Source: an uncultured Atopobium sp. (GTDB lineage: Bacteria > Actinomycetota > Coriobacteriia > Coriobacteriales > Atopobiaceae). From it: DNA of 64,000 nucleotides. The position numbers and the translations under genes were made by a program. The stretch is from NCBI GenBank assembly GCA_947090525.1, contig CAMUON010000004.1:1-64000 (forward strand). Direction: 5' to 3'. Below the pieces are notes generated by a model that had not been told where the DNA came from, did no database searches, and saw nothing but the letters and a program-made list of their open reading frames with translations. Every line of letters begins with the position of its first letter. Position 1 is the first letter of the stretch. This document shows positions 56,820 to 64,000 of this stretch, in pieces.

Positions 56820-58616
56820 ATGAAAACAACACTCTGCGACATCATTCAAACATTACAAGCTCATGCACTCATTATTGAGCTTTTTCACATTGCGTGCGAC
56901 CATGCAGCTACAAACTGTAGCCATGCGCCCGCAGATGCAGCTGTGGCCGTGCCCACAGATCCACAAACAGGCCATCAAGCTGCGCATACGTGCGCGCAAG
57001 CTGCGCTTTCTACAGGCACCCAAAGCACGCAAGCGCTTGACTGCACAACACCCATCACGGGCCTCGATTCCAATTCCATCTACTCACAAAAGCACCATAT
57101 TTTTGTCTGCAAGGGACGCGCGTTTAAGACGCAGTATCTGCTCGATGCCTGCGCGCGCGGAGCCATCTGCTACATCTGCTCCGAAGAGATGAGCGCAAGT
57201 TTGCGCGACGTAGCGAAGGATGTACCTGCCATCATTGTGAGCGATATTCGTCTTGCGATGGCGCTCGCCGCCCCCCTTGCCTGGGGACGCCCCGATCTGA
57301 GTTTTACCACCATAGGCATTACCGGCACCAAAGGTAAATCTACAACTACCTACATGCTCAAACGCATACTCGACGTCCATGCACGCGCGCACAATATCAC
57401 CTCTCGCGCGGGCACATCCCCTATCGCGATCATGGGCTCCATTGTCACCTATGATGGCGCGGAGGAAGAAGAAAGCACCAATACCACGCCCGAAGCGCCT
57501 GATTTTTGGCGACACCTCGCGCAGGCAAAAGACGCAGGTATTACGCACTTTGTTATGGAAATTTCGAGCCAGGCGCTCAAGCATCACCGCGTCGACGGGG
57601 TCAAGCTTGACTATGCTGCATTTCTGAATATTTCTCCAGATCATATCTCCCCTGTTGAACACCCTAATTTTGAAGACTATTTCCAAAGCAAGCTCAAAAT
57701 TTTTTCGCATGCTACTCACGCGGTCATAAATCGCGAAAGCGACCACTTCGAGCGCATCCTTGCAGCTGCTTCTTGCTGCCAGGACCTCACCATATACGGC
57801 AGCGACCAGCACGACCAGTGTAAGCAGCAAGATAGTGCGGCTTCAGCGCGAGCGTGCCGCTACTGTTTGCGCCACGTCAGCGAGGGCGAAAACGGGATCG
57901 ATTTTGAGGCCGTTCCGCTCAAAACGCGTATGCATCTCTCCATGCATGGCTCGTTTAATGCGAGTAATGCGCTTTGTGCCATCGCGCTCGCGCGCGCCTG
58001 CGGAGCCAGCGAAGACGAAATCGCGCAAGGATTGAGCTCGGTCTCGGTGCCTGGGCGTATGGAATTTATTCACACAGACCAGACGCGCGTGCAAGGTATC
58101 GTTGACTACGCACACAACAAGCTTTCTTATGAAAGTTTCTTCACCGCTATGCGCGAAGAATTCCCTGATAAAGCCTTTATTGCCGTGTTTGGAGCGCCTG
58201 GAGGCAAGGCATTTGAGCGCAGACACGAGCTTCCAGAAGAAGCTGCGCGCTGGGTGGATCTCATGATTTTTACCGAAGAAGATCCAGGGCTTGAGTCGGC
58301 AGAAGCGATCTGCGAAGAGCTCAAAAAGAATACCCCAGAAGGAGCGGCGGCCCTCATCGAGCCCAAACGCGACCGAGCCATTGCGCGCGCAGTCGAAGAG
58401 GCATGTAAGTATCCTCAAGGTGCGCTTGTATGCATGCTGGGCAAGGGCGATGAGCTTTCTCAGCACGAAGGCACACGTTATGTCCCTGTTGAACCCGATC
58501 GCGTCTATTTTGAACAGGCGCTTCAAGCGCTTAAGGAAAACAAAGCGCACACAGCGCTCACAGCGCACGAAGTAAACAAAGCGTCCAAAGCAAGCGACAC
58601 AGAACCCATGCATTAA
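56820..58616 (+). CDS. murE: UDP-N-acetylmuramyl-tripeptide synthetase (MurE family)
   Basis: This 598-residue Mur ligase should add the third amino acid of the peptidoglycan stem. The ATP loop is GITGTKGKSTTTYML (166-180), followed by TTPEAPD and MEISSQALKHHRV, the substrate-carbamate lysine region QSKLKIF, and the C-terminal domain. The DNPR motif of meso-DAP-adding enzymes is replaced by EEDPGLE in MIFTEEDPGLES, so L-lysine or another diamino acid is likelier. Residues about 29-78 are an Ala/Thr/Gln/His-rich insertion in the N-domain, and the last 30 residues are a Lys/Ala tail. The gene appears leaderless. Confidence 0.9.
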   Translation: MKTTLCDIIQTLQAHALIIELFHIACDHAATNCSHAPADAAVAVPTDPQTGHQAAHTCAQAALSTGTQSTQALDCTTPITGLDSNSIYSQKHHIFVCKGRAFKTQYLLDACARGAICYICSEEMSASLRDVAKDVPAIIVSDIRLAMALAAPLAWGRPDLSFTTIGITGTKGKSTTTYMLKRILDVHARAHNITSRAGTSPIAIMGSIVTYDGAEEEESTNTTPEAPDFWRHLAQAKDAGITHFVMEISSQALKHHRVDGVKLDYAAFLNISPDHISPVEHPNFEDYFQSKLKIFSHATHAVINRESDHFERILAAASCCQDLTIYGSDQHDQCKQQDSAASARACRYCLRHVSEGENGIDFEAVPLKTRMHLSMHGSFNASNALCAIALARACGASEDEIAQGLSSVSVPGRMEFIHTDQTRVQGIVDYAHNKLSYESFFTAMREEFPDKAFIAVFGAPGGKAFERRHELPEEAARWVDLMIFTEEDPGLESAEAICEELKKNTPEGAAALIEPKRDRAIARAVEEACKYPQGALVCMLGKGDELSQHEGTRYVPVEPDRVYFEQALQALKENKAHTALTAHEVNKASKASDTEPMH

Positions 58617-58705
58617 GCCAGCGTGCGCGATTGCTTCGCACGTGAAAAACACACGTGAGGAAGCCGCACACATAAAAGCTCTGCACACAGCTCAAAAGGA
58701 AAGCC

Positions 58706-59683
58706 ATGACAGATACACTACGCGAGTTCTATCGGCCCGAAGCGCTTCTCAATGGATGCCATGCCACAAATGTGATTGAGCAGCTTTCGCGCATCCGATG
58801 CATCATATCCGATACCGATAACACCATGATCTCGCACGGATCATGTTTATGCGCTGCAGATGGAACGCTTTCACATGCGCTCATCGACGCCCTGATCCGA
58901 GCAGAGCAGCACGGCATTAGCATCGTGCCCTGCACGGGCCGCAATCGCGCGATGATACGCGAAGACGTGCGTATGCTGCGCCTGAAATCCTGGATTGGAG
59001 AGATGGGCGGCATTATTTGTACGCACGAAGGAAGCAGCGCGACCTGGCAATATGAATGCGCCGATATGGCCTTCGATGCCACGAAGAGTCTCACTCCGCG
59101 CGAGCTGATCTGCCAAACAGGCGTTGTCGATGATATGCTTACGCGCTGGCAAGGAGCACTCGAGCTCTACAATGATAACGGCATTGGATATCAATATCGC
59201 GAGGTCACGGTAGCATTTAGAGGAACTATTCCTATGGACGAAGCGCAAGCGATGCTTGATCGCACTTCCCTTGCCCTCGATTTCGTGGACAACGGCGCTG
59301 TCAATAGAATAAGTGGACCTACAACCCTAGACGTTGCAGCGCACGCGGATGCGCACACAGGTGCACTTGCTGTCCCCATACACAGCTACCACATCTGTCC
59401 GCGCGGGCTTAACAAGGGTTTTGCAGCGAAAAAATTTATGGAATGTATGGATCTCGCCCCCGAAGAAGTACTGTGTTGCGGCGATTCACCTGCAGATTGC
59501 AGCATGATCGATACGGGCGCGACCTTTGTTTTGATGGCAAACGGGGCAAAAGACCCCGCATGCACACAGGCACTTGCCCACAACTCCCGCGCATTTGTCT
59601 CGCACAAACCTGCAAGCGATGGCTTTTGTGAGATGATAGACGTTATATGCCAAGCTCACGATCTTAAAGCGGGAACTATCTAG
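58706..59683 (+). CDS. HAD-superfamily hydrolase (Cof-like)
   Basis: The 325-residue protein has the HAD motifs: nucleophile and acid Asp36/Asp38 in IISDTDNTMIS, PCTGRNRA (motif II), the cap domain in the middle and CCGDSPADCSMI (motif IV). The type IIB cap resembles Cof or sugar-phosphate phosphatases. Substrate unknown. It starts 90 bp after murE and precedes the large membrane protein gene; co-transcription is plausible. AAAGGAAAG lies before the ATG. Confidence 0.82.
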   Translation: MTDTLREFYRPEALLNGCHATNVIEQLSRIRCIISDTDNTMISHGSCLCAADGTLSHALIDALIRAEQHGISIVPCTGRNRAMIREDVRMLRLKSWIGEMGGIICTHEGSSATWQYECADMAFDATKSLTPRELICQTGVVDDMLTRWQGALELYNDNGIGYQYREVTVAFRGTIPMDEAQAMLDRTSLALDFVDNGAVNRISGPTTLDVAAHADAHTGALAVPIHSYHICPRGLNKGFAAKKFMECMDLAPEEVLCCGDSPADCSMIDTGATFVLMANGAKDPACTQALAHNSRAFVSHKPASDGFCEMIDVICQAHDLKAGTI

Positions 59684-59820
59684 AAGCAAAGTCGGGGGCA
59701 CACGTGTGTGGCGCGAGAGGCTGAAGCGTGGGTGCATGGGCGCGAGCGCGGACGCAAGCGCAGGCATGGGCACGGGAACACGCGCGAGCATCAGCACAAA
59801 GCATGGTCTAGGAGCATTGT

Positions 59821-62058
59821 ATGTGGCTTAGTTTTTTATATGCCCTGGTAGTTGGTATCATTATTGTCTTTCTTCCAGGATTTTTCATACTCAAAGCTTT
59901 GCATGCAGACAAAGCCTGGGCACTTGCTACAGCAGCTCTTGTGAGTCTGGGAACGTATTTTTTGTGCGCAGAACTCCTCGCACTCTTGAGATTTCACACA
60001 TCGGCGCTTGTATTGGTCAGCTCGATCCTCTGTATATCTGCAGCTATATGGCTTATATCCTGCCGTTTAAAAAGGCAAAAGGATGCGCAGGCGCCTGAGT
60101 ATCACGCGCACAAAATCAAGGATACAAACACCACAGAGTCTGCAACACAATCGAGCATCTTTTCTACACGGCCGCATATAGCTTCACACATTCTGTTTTT
60201 ATACCTTGGTGTGGGCGCACTTACAAGCTGCGTGTTTTTCCTTTGTGCGCTGCAAACACCCGATTGCATGGCGCAGGGGTGGGATGTGGTAAGTCACCTC
60301 AATTATGCGCAGACGATGCTACAAAATCACCAGTTCACAAGCCTGCACCCCTCATTTTATGCAGCAAGCGAACAAACGTATAATCCATCCACCTTTACAA
60401 CGACGTTTTATCCTGCAGGATGGAACATGCTCTTGGCATTTATCATGGAAATCACGAGCGTACCAGCTACGATATGTGCCAATGCGCTTAACGCCCTTTT
60501 TGTGGGGCTCGTCTTTCCCCTATCGTTGATGTCGTTTATCGCACAAGTGTTTGGAGCGCAAAGTGCGATATCGCACGATGGGCGCGCGGATACGAAAGAA
60601 CACGCTCAACCTACGCCACAACAGCTAGAACACGTGCTGTTTTGTGGGTCGCTACTTTCGGGCGTTTGCTGCATTTTTCCCTGGGCGCTTCTCGTCTACG
60701 GGCCGCTTTTTCCCTTTGTCAGTGCGACCTGTCTGATGCCCTCTATATTCTGGATTTTTATGGAATTGGTACGAAGCCGCATGCGCGCAAAAAAGCGTCT
60801 GAGTCTCTTTTTGCTATTCCTCATCGGCGGAATTGCACTTGTTGAGCTTCACACAACGACACTCTTTGCATCGATCGTTATGCTCACGCCCTGGTGTATC
60901 GCGCGCATCATTCACACCCGCGTGCGCATCCATATTGGAGAACATGTGCTGCCTTCGATTCTCCTCGCTCTTCTGTTTCTTGCATGTGTACTTAGTGCGT
61001 GGGTGTTTTTGTACTATGTGCTGATCATGGGGCCTGGCAGCTTGCATTTTTGGTGGAAATCGTACAGCAGTATTCAAAATTCCCTCATTCAGCTCTTGTT
61101 CTTTGAATTTGTGGGAAGTACGGTCATCGGCAATTGGTTTGTCGTGCCGCAACCTGTCTTAACGCTGTTGTTATGCATAGGAGCGGTCGTTTCATGCATA
61201 GAACGACGCGGGCGCTTTTTGCTGGTAGCGCTTGGATTGTTCTCGTTTATGTGCGTACTTACCATTTCGAGCGACCTTGCGCTCAAAGGGATTCTTTCGG
61301 GATTTTGGTATACCGATCCCTATCGCATTGCAGCACTTGCAGCCGTGTGCGCGCTGCCGCTCATAGCGTGTGGTATGGCTGCAGTCTTTGAAAAACTTGA
61401 ATATTATTGGATGCAGCTCCTTTATGCGCACGACCATAAAAAAGGGTGTGAGCACGCGGGCGCTTCCTCGTCAAAGCTAGCCACATCGTATGTAGCACAT
61501 GCTGTGTTTGCAGCTCTTTTTGTGATTGCGATGACTACCATACCGTTTCCCGATATCTCATCTATAGCAAAAGATCCCCTGCGCGCACTCGGGACAAATG
61601 GCCTGCTCAACCATATCAAGGTTATATATGCCGGCTATCATGACCCCCGCTTTGTTGATACAAAAAAAGAAGCGTTTATGCAAGAAGCGAAAACGATTGT
61701 AGGCGATGACGTCGTCCTCAATGACCCCTTCGATGGGAGTGTTTTGGGCTATGGCTTTTATCGCCTACACACCTGGTGGCGCTATTGCTACAATCTGGAG
61801 GAATTTGAACACGGTGATGCACTGCGCATTCGCATCGAAGCTGATAAACGATTTGTCGATGAAAGCATCCGCCACAAAATGGATGCGACGGGCGCTCGAT
61901 GGGTGATAAAACTCGGAAATGAACGAAACGAAGATGCAAGCCTGCTTGCGAAATATACGCCGGAACTTTTCTGTGGGATTGCGCGCATCACGCCCGAAAC
62001 CCCAGGTTATACCCTTGTTCTTAAGGAAAACGACATGGAGCTCTATCGTATCGACTAA
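59821..62058 (+). CDS. Large polytopic membrane protein (DUF6541-like, possible GT-C glycosyltransferase)
   Basis: The 745-residue protein has about 13-14 predicted membrane helices. A conserved-looking outer loop QGWDVVSHLNYAQ (an Asp after the first helices) and FYPAGWNMLLAF resemble the actinobacterial DUF6541 proteins, which have a GT-C glycosyltransferase-like topology. The C-terminal 150 residues are extracytoplasmic, with DPFDGSVLGYGFYRLHTWW and RWVIKLG. I infer a polyprenyl-linked sugar transferase for a wall or surface glycan; no activity is proven for the family. TAGGAG precedes the ATG. Confidence 0.6.
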   Translation: MWLSFLYALVVGIIIVFLPGFFILKALHADKAWALATAALVSLGTYFLCAELLALLRFHTSALVLVSSILCISAAIWLISCRLKRQKDAQAPEYHAHKIKDTNTTESATQSSIFSTRPHIASHILFLYLGVGALTSCVFFLCALQTPDCMAQGWDVVSHLNYAQTMLQNHQFTSLHPSFYAASEQTYNPSTFTTTFYPAGWNMLLAFIMEITSVPATICANALNALFVGLVFPLSLMSFIAQVFGAQSAISHDGRADTKEHAQPTPQQLEHVLFCGSLLSGVCCIFPWALLVYGPLFPFVSATCLMPSIFWIFMELVRSRMRAKKRLSLFLLFLIGGIALVELHTTTLFASIVMLTPWCIARIIHTRVRIHIGEHVLPSILLALLFLACVLSAWVFLYYVLIMGPGSLHFWWKSYSSIQNSLIQLLFFEFVGSTVIGNWFVVPQPVLTLLLCIGAVVSCIERRGRFLLVALGLFSFMCVLTISSDLALKGILSGFWYTDPYRIAALAAVCALPLIACGMAAVFEKLEYYWMQLLYAHDHKKGCEHAGASSSKLATSYVAHAVFAALFVIAMTTIPFPDISSIAKDPLRALGTNGLLNHIKVIYAGYHDPRFVDTKKEAFMQEAKTIVGDDVVLNDPFDGSVLGYGFYRLHTWWRYCYNLEEFEHGDALRIRIEADKRFVDESIRHKMDATGARWVIKLGNERNEDASLLAKYTPELFCGIARITPETPGYTLVLKENDMELYRID

Positions 62059-62144
62059 GATTTCCTAGCGAGCATGTAGTCATGCGCGCGTAGTCCAACC
62101 ACGAACAAAGTTACCGCAGCATAAAAACCCACGCTGTACAGCAT
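62055..62144 (-). CDS. Possible 29-residue membrane peptide downstream of the GntR gene
   Basis: A short minus-strand frame encodes MLYSVGFYAAVTLFVVGL followed by a charged end finishing MLARKS. The helix and basic tail look like a genuine membrane segment. The frame is continuous with the GntR gene after its stop and has no clear ribosome site, so it may be a small protein translated by read-on or a remnant of a larger membrane gene. Confidence 0.25.
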   Translation of the reverse strand: MLYSVGFYAAVTLFVVGLRAHDYMLARKS

Positions 62145-62168
62145 ATATAAGAGCTGGTAAGGAGCGCG

Positions 62169-63077
62169 CTAGATCTGATACGCCTCACTTACAATCGATT
62201 GTCCTGGTGGCAACCAGGTCAAACTTTGCTCAATAGGGATATCCCCTTCCAAATAAATTGTCTGCTCCAAAAGCAACACAGGCGCTGCAGCGTCAATTTC
62301 AAGAAAGCGCGCGTGCTCGCTTCCACACAAACGCGAACTATAGCGCATATTGGTGCGAATGATTGCACGCTTGGTCACGCGTTCCACGATGTTAAAAGCC
62401 GAATCGTGCGTATATTCTGCAGTCACCAAATTCGGAAAGAGCGCGGAATTGAGCCACGCATCGTGACAAAGTATGGGCTTGTGATCGATTAAGCGTGTGC
62501 GGCGCAGGAATAGCATTTGCGCACGTAGGGGCACGTGTAATACCTCAGAGACAAAACTCGGAGCAGGCAAAAGTTCCTGATTAATCACGCGCGTAGAAAA
62601 AACCTTCCCCTGCTTTTTGAGGGATTCCGCAAAGGAAAGTGGACGACTCCCCGCAGGATGGCTTAAGCCGTTTTCTGCAACAAAGGTTCCCTTCCCGTGA
62701 AACGAAACAAGTAAATCCTCTTGTATGAGCGCATGAATGGCGTGCCGAACCGTGCCTCTACTCACCTGAAAGAGCTCCATAAGATCGTGCTCAGAAGGTA
62801 TTTTGTGGCCGCGGCGCCAGGTAGAATTATAAATGCGCTCGCGCATGAGATCGGCAAGTTTTGCGTGAAGCGGCTTGTACGCACGTGAAGCGCCAACCTC
62901 AAGCGGATGCGTTTGAGACTGAGAGGTAGCGCGAAGGATTGCATCCTTAATGGCGTCATGAGTCGTAGGCCTTAGCTGAGATGAGGCCTTTGCCTGCGTT
63001 TTTGGCGCTGACGCTTGAGATACTGCCAAAATAGGGTCTTTGAGCTGCGCACGGGTGTGCGCGCGGGTGTTGGGCAT
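62169..63077 (-). CDS. GntR/HutC-family transcriptional regulator
   Basis: The 302-residue regulator has an unusual Ala/Gln/Ser-rich N-terminal extension of about 65 residues. A GntR winged helix follows (about 67-135: YKPLHAKLADLMRERIYNSTW, then KIPSEHDLMELFQVSRGTVRHAI), then a UTRA effector domain (about 145-300). HutC-type proteins sense small ligands such as histidine intermediates, GlcNAc-6-P or sugars. Its targets are not evident. It stands alone between the membrane protein gene and tRNA-Glu. Confidence 0.87.
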   Translation of the reverse strand: MPNTRAHTRAQLKDPILAVSQASAPKTQAKASSQLRPTTHDAIKDAILRATSQSQTHPLEVGASRAYKPLHAKLADLMRERIYNSTWRRGHKIPSEHDLMELFQVSRGTVRHAIHALIQEDLLVSFHGKGTFVAENGLSHPAGSRPLSFAESLKKQGKVFSTRVINQELLPAPSFVSEVLHVPLRAQMLFLRRTRLIDHKPILCHDAWLNSALFPNLVTAEYTHDSAFNIVERVTKRAIIRTNMRYSSRLCGSEHARFLEIDAAAPVLLLEQTIYLEGDIPIEQSLTWLPPGQSIVSEAYQI

Positions 63078-63305
63078 AATTTCACATCACTAGGTTTCGC
63101 GAGCGGACGCACAGAACAATTTCTGCAAACGCATATCCGCTCGATGGGAACTTGTTCTTAGGGTATAACAAATAAGCCCACGGTAACATATTTTATAGAC
63201 GTATGGTAGCTAGATGAGGGTGAGCGGGAAGTGGGCGGGCGCGGGCGTACTTGTGCATATACTATAAATTTTCTCAGGACCAGGCTAGCAAATTCCAAAA
63301 AGCTT

Positions 63306-63314
63306 TGATATACT
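63306..63314 (+). promoter_or_regulatory. Extended -10 promoter of tRNA-Glu
   Basis: TG-A-TATACT lies 15 bp upstream of the tRNA 5' end; the -35 region is weak, as expected for an extended -10 promoter. Confidence 0.55.
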
Positions 63315-63328
63315 AATTCAGCGTTTGA

Positions 63329-63403
63329 GTCCCCATCGTCTAACGGTTAGGACACCGCCCTTTCAAGGCGGAAATACGAGTTCGATTCTCGTTGGGGGTA
63401 CCA
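63329..63403 (+). tRNA. tRNA-Glu (anticodon TTC)
   Basis: The anticodon stem CCGCC/GGCGG encloses CTTTCAA (anticodon TTC), the T-arm has GTTCGATT and CCA is encoded. The acceptor GTCCCCA/TGGGGGT ends in two wobble pairs (G1-U72 and U2-G71). Confidence 0.95.
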
Positions 63404-63409
63404 TTTTTT

Positions 63410-63430
63410 CGTGCGTAGGCACGTTTTTTT
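63410..63430 (+). terminator. Terminator after tRNA-Glu
   Basis: CGTGC-GTAG-GCACG is followed by seven T, six bases after the CCA end. Confidence 0.9.
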
Positions 63431-63762
63431 ATATCAAAATTTCCCGATCTTCTGCTCTTTTGTGTGCGCGAGCGCGATACTTCACTTCACGTTACACATG
63501 CCCAAAATATTTCGCCAAAGATGAATACACCCTCAATATATGTGTAGATTTCTTGTTATGGTAACAGGCGTATTAACTGTGGTTCTGCGTAATAGAGACG
63601 CAACAAAAACCCGCTATATTGTGATTGTAAGACATTACAAAGCATGACGCGCAGACGACTGCGCACGAGCTGTGCAAAGCTCGATCGCATATTCACACGC
63701 CATGTTTATGAGAGCTGTACCTTGGATACATATTTCAATTTTTTGTTCGAAGGGAGTTCTAT
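63431..63762. other. Intergenic region and leader upstream of purE
   Basis: No gene is convincing. A TATATT hexamer at about 63614 may be the purE -10. I looked for a purine riboswitch core and did not find one. Confidence 0.4.
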
Positions 63763-64000
63763 ATGTCAGATTGTGGCGACTCGTCAACAGACACGGTCCA
63801 CACAGCTCAGACGGCGACCACCGCAGGCGCAATAGCGCCCCAGGTCGCAGTAGTTATGGGTAGCATATCTGATTGGGAAACCATGAAGCAGAGCTGCCAA
63901 ATTCTCGAAGATTTTCATATCCCCTATTCCAAACAAGTCATTTCCGCGCATCGCATGCCATGCGAAATGCACGATTTTGCTGCGAGCGCTCGAGATGCAG
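63763..64000 (+). CDS. purE: N5-carboxyaminoimidazole ribonucleotide mutase, N-terminal part
   Basis: The frame opens at ATG 63763 after AAGGGAG and runs off the window. After an unconserved first 27 residues it reads QVAVVMGSISDWETM, then the HIPYSKQVISAHRMP segment, the PurE signature whose His binds substrate. PurE converts N5-CAIR to CAIR in purine synthesis. The remaining half of the gene lies beyond the window. Confidence 0.93.
   Translation, partial: MSDCGDSSTDTVHTAQTATTAGAIAPQVAVVMGSISDWETMKQSCQILEDFHIPYSKQVISAHRMPCEMHDFAASARDA

Noticed and set aside
63431..63762. Purine riboswitch before purE
   Set aside because: No conserved three-way-junction core sequences were found.

Overview
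The window looks like one chromosomal stretch of an actinobacterium with roughly balanced base composition, most likely a coriobacterium of the Atopobium/Olsenella kind. The pointers are the actinobacterial heat-shock order dnaK-grpE-dnaJ-hspR with clpB close by, and a Firmicutes-like housekeeping order rpmE-prfA-prmC/sua5-rpiB-upp-atp-murA. A galactitol-type PTS and a membrane protein resembling the actinobacterial DUF6541 group also fit. The genus is an inference; no rRNA gene is present to settle it. There is no phage, insertion sequence, CRISPR array or plasmid gene. Nearly every gene is housekeeping, and the novelty lies in leaders, repeats, fusions and degenerate paralogues.

Layout. 0.3-4.9 kb (minus): a phosphohexomutase-like protein with a damaged active site, galU, a DtxR-type metal regulator and murA. 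5.2-12.2 kb (minus): a complete F1Fo ATP synthase operon (atpI-like, B, E, F, H, A, G, D, C). 12.8-17.5 kb (minus): upp, rpiB, a PrmC-Sua5 fusion, prfA and rpmE with a long charged tail. 17.7-19.5 kb (plus): panC and coaX, two steps of coenzyme A synthesis. 19.6-22.6 kb (minus): an Mg2+ P-type ATPase (mgtA) preceded by an overlapping, strongly initiated 65-codon leader ORF. 22.9-28.5 kb: a sugar-alcohol PTS module (EIIA, EIIB, EIIC, class II aldolase, triosephosphate-isomerase paralogue, YjbQ, PH-domain membrane protein) with an 8-bp tandem repeat in front of yjbQ. 28.7-31.5 kb (minus): folE, a folP-folK fusion and a divergent biotin-ligase-like gene. 31.7-34.9 kb: exonuclease III, sstT and a PHP phosphatase. 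35.0-40.9 kb (minus): tilS-hpt-ftsH-aminotransferase.

41.6-49.3 kb (minus) is the chaperone region. The promoters of clpB and dnaK share a near-identical inverted repeat, the best candidate for the HspR operator. 49.3-56.7 kb carries an rRNA methyltransferase, a phosphodiesterase, a Y-family polymerase, tRNA-Pro(CGG), ispE, veg, nagB, rdgB and tRNA-Val(TAC). 56.8-62.1 kb (plus) has an apparently leaderless murE without the meso-DAP motif, a HAD phosphatase and a large polytopic membrane protein. The window ends with a GntR/HutC regulator (minus), tRNA-Glu(TTC) and the first 79 codons of purE.

Together the genes cover energy supply (ATP synthase), precursor supply (CoA, folate, isoprenoid, nucleotide salvage), wall synthesis (murA, murE, galU, nagB), translation quality (prfA, prmC, sua5, tilS, tRNAs) and protein quality control (ftsH, clpB, dnaK system). 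Start codons were re-chosen throughout by Shine-Dalgarno spacing; several genes start at GTG.
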